DNA of 64,000 bases from the NCBI RefSeq assembly GCF_950295315.1, contig NC_080179.1, forward strand, positions 68,845,680-68,909,679. Reading direction: 5' to 3'. The notes under the pieces were generated by a model that was given only the letters and a program-made list of their open reading frames with translations, made no database searches and was not told the DNA's origin. Source of the DNA: Erinaceus europaeus. Lineage: Eukaryota; Chordata; Mammalia; Eulipotyphla; Erinaceidae. Positions 57,119 through 64,000 of this stretch are shown here, one piece after another (position 1 is the first letter of the stretch; every line of letters starts with the position of its first letter). The position numbers were made by a program, and so were the translations under genes.

Positions 57119-57339
57119 TGGAACTGTAGCCTTGATATCTTATAATTATGCAAATCCCTGTTGGATCACTTACAATAAAAATGACTGAAAGTATTAAACC
57201 AAGATGTTACCATTCTGAAAAGAAAAGGGGAAAGGAAAACACAGGGGTATAGGTTTTTACTCTGTGGCAGTTGTAACCACAGAGTAATTAAAATATTTAT
57301 TTTTGAATATTAAGGATTTTGTATCCCCCCCAACAGACA

Positions 57340-57500
57340 CACACTATATGAGCAGAGGTAGTTCAGTGGGTAGAACACAGCACTTGCATGTGAGACAAAC
57401 AGGTTTGATTCCTGGCAACACATATGCTGAAATAGAACTATGCTTTTTCCTCTCTTACTCTCTCTCACAAACATACATTCAATGAGTAAGTAAATAAATA
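57340..57500 (+). repeat. type E tRNA-like SINE
   Basis: 'gagcagaggtagttcagtgg', 'gtagaacacagcacttgcat', then 'caggtttgattcctggcaac', which is close to a tRNA A-box/B-box layout, followed by a (TC)n and (AAAT)n tail. Confidence 0.65.
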
Positions 57501-57509
57501 AATCCCTAA

Positions 57510-58500
57510 CAATAAAGAGGATTTTGTGACATCAAACTACTGAGGTTCACAGCTGGCACTGAATTCAAGCAAATTAGTTAAATCTTAGAAGAAAGAGGCC
57601 TCAGCACAAATGACTTCAGCCTGATACTGGTTCCCCTCTCATCCCATAAAGGAAGCCAGAAATGATTGAAAGTATGGTCTATTAACATTTCATCATGTTC
57701 TTTGTCTCTCTGACATATGGAAATTATCATTTGTGAAGAGACGCCAGTCCATAAGGAATGAGGTAGTCTGCCTGTGGACTTAAGCATGATGGGGCTAAAC
57801 CTGGTATTAATTGAAACACTTTTGATACACGCCATCTCCAGAGAAATGATTTCTATATCTTTGATAGTTATATCTCATTTTCATTACATTTGGGGGGAGT
57901 TAACACAACCCCATACACAGACAAACACCATATTTATTTAAGCAGTGAAAAATGAAGATTCAGCTCATGGGATATTTGGAAAATCAGGAATCCGATAAAA
58001 AATTAAATTTCTGAGATAGTTCCTAGATCCAATGAGGAAAATCAATCACATGATAAATTGTTTCACACTAGAATAATGTAATGGTTGTCATCTTGTTACT
58101 ACTTCTGTCAAAAACTAAATGATAAAACATCCCTCCATTTAAATATTTCTGTTACCACAAGGGTTTTCTGTTTGTGTAGAGTCATGCTGACTGAAATCTA
58201 GAATAAAGTTCTAATAAAGTCCATCTGAATGAAAATACTAAATGTTATTTGGAATAACTATAGTCACAGGTTTTTCTCAAGTAGAATATTAAAACTTTCA
58301 TTTGATCACATGCCAGGACCCTAACAAAAGAGCCCCCCCATCATCAATAACAATAATAATAGTAATAATAATAAAATAATAAATATAATAATAGAAAATA
58401 TAAATAAATGTAATAATAGAGGTGAACAAATAGGTAAGTGTGTTTTTAACTTTTTGTGTCCTTAACTTTTTCCTTAGTCAGTTGATTCTTCTTTGGCTTC
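57510..58500. other. unique non-coding stretch
   Basis: A (TAA)n-rich area at 58345-58410. No gene. Confidence 0.4.
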
Positions 58501-58504
58501 CAGA

Positions 58505-58656
58505 ATACTTTGCATTCAGAGATAGAGATAGAGAGATAGATAAACAAAGAGATAGAAATCACAGCAATGGAACTTCTCCCAACACAGCTGTAGAACGTCC
58601 GTTTGGGGAAGGGACTTGAACTTGAGCAAAGTGAACAACAAGGCATACACCCTACT
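58505..58656 (-). repeat. decayed type B SINE
   Basis: 'gagatagagatagagagata', 'gggacttgaacttgagcaaa' and 'aaggcatacaccctacttg'. The LTR starts directly after it. Confidence 0.45.
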
Positions 58657-59032
58657 TGTTGGGTATGTGTTGGTCTGCTTCTAATTCTGCTTCTAAGACC
58701 CCTTCTGTTGTATTGCTTAGCGCTGTAGTCTATTTACATAATCACTGCTTTACCTGAGACCCACCCTGCCTACAGGGCACTGGTTTAATCCCCACTGGTT
58801 AGATGCAAGCTTGGTATGCGTGCTTTTTCCTTCTCCCCACCCCCTATCCTACGGATTTCCTCTTCCCATCTGACACTTCCGCCTCAGGAGATATAAAGGA
58901 CAGGATTTTCTAATGAAGAGAGATTAGATTGATTGCACTACATTCTCGCTCATCAATAAAGACTGAACTGCATTCCCAGCTCAGCCATGAGTCCCTGGTT
59001 GTCTGTCTCCTGCCTGCGAAGCTAGCCCGGCA
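58657..59032 (+). mobile_element. endogenous retrovirus 5' LTR (class II-like)
   Basis: 376 bp, starting 'tgttgggtatgtgttggtct' and ending '...ctagcccggca'. TATA-like ATATAAAGGA (58891-58900) and AATAAA (58955-58960) are 60 nt apart. It is followed after two bases by a primer-binding site, so the left LTR of a provirus is retained together with its leader. Confidence 0.75.
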
Positions 59033-59034
59033 TC

Positions 59035-59052
59035 TGGCGCCCAAACAGGGAG
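59035..59052 (+). other. retroviral primer-binding site, tRNA-Lys type
   Basis: TGGCGCCCAAACAGGGAG resembles the site complementary to the 3' end of tRNA-Lys3, as used by many beta- and lentivirus-type elements. A splice-donor-like 'caggtatggg' follows at 59056-59065. The internal region stops being recognisable by about 59100; no gag or pol frame is present. Confidence 0.75.
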
Positions 59053-59437
59053 CGGCAGGTATGGGGATTGCTGCAACTATTCTGTTAGATTAACTAACAT
59101 GACTCTTTAGAACAGAGCTGGGGAACATGGGACCCATGTACCACATATGGATCTTGGAGTCACAGCCACAAGAAGGACTCAAAACTCAATAAAGCTAGGA
59201 GCTTTCGTCATAGCAACATTAAGTGTTAAATTCTTAAGTCGGTAATTTTGTCTGACTTGTGATGTTATAAATCTCCCAATGGCCCTTGGCAGAATAAAAG
59301 GTCCCATACTCCTGCTTTATATGCAAATCTAGAGAATATTAATTCTGATATATTCTAAGGCATGTATTGCATGTGTATGTATTTTTCATAGGCTATGACC
59401 TCACAGTGGAAAATTTCATTTTTACATATTGATGTTT

Positions 59438-59755
59438 AAAATCTGCCAGGTGGGGAGTCGGGCTGTAGCACAGTGGGTTAAGCGCAGGTGGCGCAAAGCA
59501 CAAGGACCGGCATAAGGGTCCCGGTTCGAACCCCGGCTCCCCACCTGCAGGGGAGTCACTTCACAGGCGGTGAAGCAGGTTTGCAGGTGTCTATCTTTCT
59601 CTCCTCCTCTCTGTCTTCCCCTCCTCTCTCCATTTCTCTCTGTCCTATCCAACAATGACAACAATAATAATAACTACAACAATAAAACAACAAGGGCAAC
59701 AAAAGGGAATAAATAAATTAAATAAATAAAAAATAAAATAAAATCTGTCAGGTGG
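59438..59755 (+). mobile_element. young type A SINE with 16-bp target duplication
   Basis: Body 59454-59739, flanked by AAAATCTGCCAGGTGG (59438-59453) and a copy with one difference (59740-59755). Perfect B box 'ggttcgaacccc'. Tail of AATAAA units. Confidence 0.92.
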
Positions 59756-60007
59756 ATGGCGCAGTCTCCTGAATTATGAGCTTTTATATCTAAGTTAAGA
59801 TTATAAAGCTTTTTCTTAAATATTCCTATATGCAACATTTCTGGCTTAGCTGCTTCATCACCTGAACATCTCGCCAGGAAGGCTGTCATGACTATAAATC
59901 CAGCTGTTGGTCCTAAATAGAAACTTGTCTCTCCATCTGACACATTCTTGCTCTCAGATTCAGGTAGGATTCTCAATTTTCAACCCGTCTTTTGAAGAAG
60001 GCTTGCT

Positions 60008-60262
60008 TTTGGGAGTTGCGGTAGCGCAGTGGGTTAAGCGCACATGGTGCAAAGCACAAGGACCGGTGTAAGGGTCCTGGTTCAAGCCACTGGCTCCCCA
60101 CCTGCAGAGGAGTCGCTTCACAGGTGGTGAAGCAGGTCTGCAGGTATCTATCTTTCTGACCCCTGACCACCTGACCCCCTCTTACTCTCTGTTTATCTTC
60201 TCTTCCCCTTGCAATTTCTCTCTGTCCTATCAAATTAGTAAACAAACACACAAACAAAAGGA
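60008..60262 (+). mobile_element. type A SINE, slightly diverged
   Basis: 'gttgcggtagcgcagtgggt', 'cctggttcaagccactggct', and tail 'caaacacacaaacaaaagg'. Contains a short local repeat of 'ctgacc' units at 60157-60178. Confidence 0.8.
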
Positions 60263-61200
60263 TTAAAATAGCACTGTTGTGACCTTGTCTTGTCAACACA
60301 GGTGTATACTGATGTGTTTGATGGATATATAGCAGTTCATTATAGTGAATTACACTAATGGGTTTAATGGACATCCTACTGATGACTTTTTGTCAATTTC
60401 TGATCTTTGCTAAACTACAGGGTAAGGTGTCCTTGTACAGAGATATATTACATGTAGGTGATTAGCTCACTGAAATAAATATTGAGATGAAAAATTCTGG
60501 ATTAAAGGCTTTGTATACTTTCCATTTTCATGCATACTGCTAGTCACAGAGAAATTACTTTAGAGATGTATGTGAAGAATCAGCAAATGTTTCCTAAATA
60601 AACAGCTAGTTGTCTTATTCTCTGAAAAAAATAAGATGGGATTCAAGAGCAGCACAGCCACTAGTGTCTGTTGTTTTCTCTTTGTGAGCGTAAGGCTAGT
60701 TTCTCTCCTTTGTTTTTATTTGTGTGCATGCCCATGTCTCTTAGTGGTTTGCAAACTGATTTTAGTGTCTGCACTGGTTCTCCTGGAAGTGATTTCCTAG
60801 CTGGGTTACTTACTAGCTGTAGAACCAAAGACAATGGACTATTAACAGTAACTATGATTTATCTTTAATCTACTTGAGGGTGACTGATAACTGGTATAAA
60901 TGAGTGAGCATAAATTAGCTTTGATTCTCACCTAGTTAACTTTGAATTTATCTCAATCCTGAGTACACAGAAGAAGAATACTTAGCATTTGAAAGACTCT
61001 AATCAGGACTTCACTTTCAGAAAGTCTTGGGTATAAACCTTCAATTACTGCTGTCTTAATTCACATTAGGGAATTTTCAATTAGCATAAGAACTACTGAG
61101 AAATAATATTTCATTGCTGAAATGTGTAGTGTACTGGATCTATGGGTTGGTTATAAATATTATGTAGGTCCCTTCCCCACAAAATTAGAAATCTCCTTAT
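60263..61200. other. unique non-coding stretch
   Basis: No gene and no clear repeat. Confidence 0.4.
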
Positions 61201-61204
61201 TCTG

Positions 61205-61430
61205 TCAAAAATATATTTTTTTAATTTTTAAAAATTGCCTTTATTTATTGGATAGAGACAGCCAGAAATTGAGAGGGAAGAGGGAGGTAGGGAGAGAGAC
61301 AGAGAGACACCTGCAGCACTGAATCAGTACTCGCAAATCTTTCTCCCTGCAGGTGGGGGTTGGGGGCTCGAACAGGAGTCCTTATAACATGTGCACTCAA
61401 CCAGGTGTACCCCCCTCGGCCCCTGTGCTT
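61205..61430 (-). repeat. type B SINE
   Basis: 'tttatttattggatagagac', 'agagagacacctgcagcact', 'gggggctcgaacaggagtcc' and 'gcactcaaccaggtgta'. Confidence 0.75.
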
Positions 61431-61894
61431 ATTCTTTTTACCTTCCGTTATTCAAATAAATGCACCTGATACAGTCTGAAGTTAGGCTGAATCCTGCTTT
61501 ATTGGATTTTCTCATTACCTGCTTGCTCCCAGTGACTCTTTTTCCAGGTCCTCTTTGGAGTGTTTAAAAGGCATGTTGCCTAATACCACAGGCAGCAAAA
61601 CGTTGTCATGCCAACTTTTACAGAGAGGGAAAAGACTTTATTGCTGTTTGAACTTGCACTATAGGCAGAAGCAATGCTCACATCAGCTTCCCCCTCACGG
61701 CCATGATTTCAGGCACAAAATTGGAACAAGACTGAATTTCCAAGGACATGGCTTACAATAATTTTTGTAGCCCTCTTGTGTTGACTGTGTGGAAGTGTAG
61801 CTCAAGGAACTGAATGAAGCTTGCTTGAGTTACAGAAAAGGAAACTTTTATTTATTTATTTTTTCAGTTCATTGCAGACAAGTTAAAATTTTTA
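61431..61894. other. non-coding stretch
   Basis: Nothing recognised. Confidence 0.4.
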
Positions 61895-62040
61895 AGAGAT
61901 TTTATTTATCTATTAATGAGAACAATAGGAGGCGAGAGAACCTGACATCACTGTGGTACATGTGCTACTGGGAATTGAACTCAGGAAGTCATGCTTGAGA
62001 GTCCAATGCTTTATCAACTGCACCACCTCCCGGACCACGG
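61895..62040 (-). repeat. type D SINE
   Basis: 'tgtggtacatgtgctactgg', 'gaattgaactcaggaagtc', 'ccaatgctttatcaactgca' and 'ccacctcccggacc', the complement of the type D head. Confidence 0.7.
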
Positions 62041-62764
62041 AAAGGGAAACTATTAATGACAGACTTAACACAGCAGCTGAGGGAAAAAAAAACAACAACA
62101 ACAACAAAAAACACTAAATTTTTGTGTCAAGTTTTCCCAGTGAGAAGGAAGTTCTTCAGTACACAAAGGGCCCTATAATTCGCAGGTCACTCTCAGATCA
62201 ACTTTATAGAGATGAGGGTTTTCAGTCAGTAAAGCTTTGACTAGAGGAGTTTGTCAAGCAGTAACTGGTTGAGCTTCGATTCTAGTTTCTAGTTGGCTCC
62301 TGGTCACCATTTTTGTTTTAACTCCTTCTTGGAATGTGTCTGAACATGTCTGGATGTGCCTAAGACCTGATTCTCAGCTGCCTCCCTGTTCTTCCCTAGG
62401 CTATTTGACAATAAAAGACTGCACACTTCTTCATATTTCATATTGCTGTCTCCCCTTTTTGATTAACATCTTTTCTCCAACTAGTATTGATGATCAGTAG
62501 GGAAAATTCCACAGTCTTTGGGTTAACTTACCCTATGAGATCATTTATCAACTTAGAGAAACCTCACAGTGCCAGAATGATTCTGTCCCAGGAAGTCATG
62601 TCTCTAATAATAGAGGGGATATTTAAATATTGGTACAATGGAGATGCATCTTGGGCTTATAGACCACATTTGACTAACAAGGAGATTGGTATAATGCCCC
62701 CCAGGAAAGTCAGAGAAAAAAATTTCCATTATATCATAATGTTATTATTTCCTTTCCTCTTTTT
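62041..62764. other. non-coding stretch
   Basis: A (CAA)n run at 62092-62106. A segment with 'gacaataaaagactgcacac' (62407-62426) resembles an LTR end, but no boundaries could be found. Confidence 0.35.
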
Positions 62765-63240
62765 TTAAAATAACTTTATTGAAGATTTGTAAGATGTTTG
62801 TTGCCACATGTGTAAAGTTTCTTATTTCCCCATTATAGATGCACATAAACCACACTCATCATCAGTTGATACCTTTTTTAAGAAATATTTTTATTTATTT
62901 ACATTTTAGATAGAGGTAAATTGGAAGGGGAGAGAAAGATAGGGAGAGAGACAGAGAGAAACCTGCAGCCCTACTTCACCACCTATGAAGTTTCCTCCCT
63001 GCAGGTGGGCACCAGGGGCTTGAGCCCGGGTTCTTGCGCACTGTAATGTGTGTGCTTATCTAGGTGCACCACTGCCTGGGTCCCCAATTGATAGCTTTCT
63101 CCACCATTATGCATTGTCGATCACCTACCACCTTCAAGACCCTTCTACCTCCCTCCAGTATCCCTCCATTTGATCCAATAAGCCATAGGTAATTAAAGTT
63201 TCACTCTGTATTTTGCTTTTTTGTTGTTTGTTTGTTTTTT
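62765..63240 (-). repeat. L1-like 3' end, antisense, split by a SINE
   Basis: 'aataactttattgaagattt' and 'catgtgtaaagtttcttatt' on the left, 'caagacccttctacctccct' and 'ttaaagtttcactctgtatt' on the right, interrupted by the SINE at 62875-63085. Confidence 0.45.
62875..63085 (-). repeat. type B SINE
   Basis: 'tttatttatttacattttag', 'gagaaacctgcagccctac', 'aggggcttgagcccgggttc' and 'ctaggtgcaccactgcctgg'. Flanks 'cagttgatac' and 'caattgatag' suggest a diverged target duplication. Confidence 0.75.
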
Positions 63241-63414
63241 ATAGTCTCTGTGATGAAAGATGCTTGTGGAGGGTCTCTAGCTTGGTTTATGGTCAACGAC
63301 CATGTGAACGACCATGACCCTGAACTGGGTTGAGGTACACGGAATGTAAGCATTTTTAACAGAATAAAAATATATAAATGGTACAGGACAGTTAATAACC
63401 CTGTTCATAAAATT

Positions 63415-63605
63415 GCCTTAGTGGCACACCTGCTTAAGTGCACATGCTACCATGTGCAACAACTTGGGCTTGAGCTCTAGCTCCTCACTTGCAGGGGAGA
63501 AGCTTCAGTGAAGCAAGTACTGCAGGCGTCTCTCTTTCTCTCTACTATATAGCCCTTCCTCTCTCAATTTTTCTGTCTCATATCAAATAAAGGGGAAAAA
63601 AATAG
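63415..63605 (+). repeat. type B SINE
   Basis: 'gtggcacacctgcttaagtg' head and tail 'catatcaaataaagggg'. 'tgcctta' on both sides (63411 and 63613) is the probable target duplication. Confidence 0.7.
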
Positions 63606-64000
63606 GGAAAAAATGCCTTAATTCTTGAAAGCAATCAATAATAAATAATAATAATGACAATAACAGTTGTTAAATTGAAGTAATAAAGCACAAATTTGTT
63701 CTGGCCGTCTAAAGATTTTGGCTAATCTTTAGATCTTAGAATTCTTTATTTCTGCCACGATAAAGAATTATAATTCAAATACAATATGAGGTATTGGCAC
63801 TGGTACATACCTCTTCACACATCGGGCTTCAAAGAGACAATGCAGACGTGTGGTGGTTTGGAACAGAGTGAACAAGGGGATCTGAAGACCTCTGTTGAAA
63901 CTGTATGACTCTCCAGTTGGCCCTGAAATTATTTTTATAGTATCGTTGATGTATTTATCCCTAGAACCTACAACCTACAATACACTATAATGTAGCAACA
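63606..64000. other. non-coding stretch
   Basis: AT-rich, (AAT)n near 63637-63650. No gene. Confidence 0.4.

Noticed and set aside
62300..62460. LTR end around 'gacaataaaagactgc'
   Set aside because: One polyadenylation-like motif alone. No TG/CA ends, primer site or target duplication found.

Overview
The window is mammalian, repeat-rich genomic DNA, and the repeats point to a hedgehog (Erinaceidae, probably Erinaceus or a close relative). Two things support this. First, tRNA-derived SINEs of a hedgehog (ERI-like) type are scattered everywhere. Second, it holds a Vingi (Ingi-related) non-LTR retrotransposon, a lineage reported among mammals only from hedgehogs (Kojima, Kapitonov and Jurka; recalled from memory, not searched). 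There is no bacterial content, no CRISPR array and no genuine tRNA or rRNA gene. I saw no multi-exon protein-coding gene; most of the window reads as intergenic or intronic.

Only one long reading frame of gene origin is visible, at 11495-13891. It is an intronless, strongly diverged copy of TRIP11 (GMAP-210, the golgin with a membrane-curvature-sensing N terminus). One frame runs for about 800 codons and is interrupted by a single in-frame TAA. It carries a long TCT/poly-serine tract and several in-register deletions, and lacks the C-terminal Golgi-binding part. This is the best candidate for an undescribed gene. The second coding remnant is the reverse transcriptase of a 5'-truncated Vingi element (18882-20127, minus strand), inserted in a SINE with an 11-bp target-site duplication. 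A short internally deleted Vingi derivative lies at about 31895-32085.

Repeat labels used below are mine. Type A SINE: young, about 240-370 bp, with clear A and B boxes, often with perfect target duplications. Type B: older related SINE (head like 'ggcacacctggttaagcgcac'). Types C, D and E: three further tRNA-like short families. 'Family X': an abundant retroposon of more than 1 kb with an A-rich 3' end, whose sense strand carries a 3'-splice-site-like sequence, a recurrent ORF of about 90 codons and polyadenylation signals; I could not assign it to a named family. Strand given for repeats is the sense strand.

Layout: 0-11 kb holds mixed SINEs, several family X copies (including a head-to-head inverted pair at 9308-10605) and an L1 ORF2 remnant. 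11.2-14.2 kb is the TRIP11-like retrogene. 14.3-24 kb holds family X, Vingi, L1, L2 and a solo class II-like LTR (22541-23300) with a 6-bp duplication. 24-32 kb holds SINEs, microsatellites, a minus-strand L1 3' end and the Vingi derivative. 32-44 kb is largely unique sequence with old MIR pieces and possible conserved non-coding blocks. 44-64 kb again holds family X, L1 and SINEs plus two more LTRs: a gammaretrovirus-like LTR nested in a SINE nested in another SINE (47160-47908), and a class II-like LTR followed by a tRNA-Lys-type primer-binding site (58657-59052). All family assignments rest on reading and memory; repeat masking and similarity searches were not possible.
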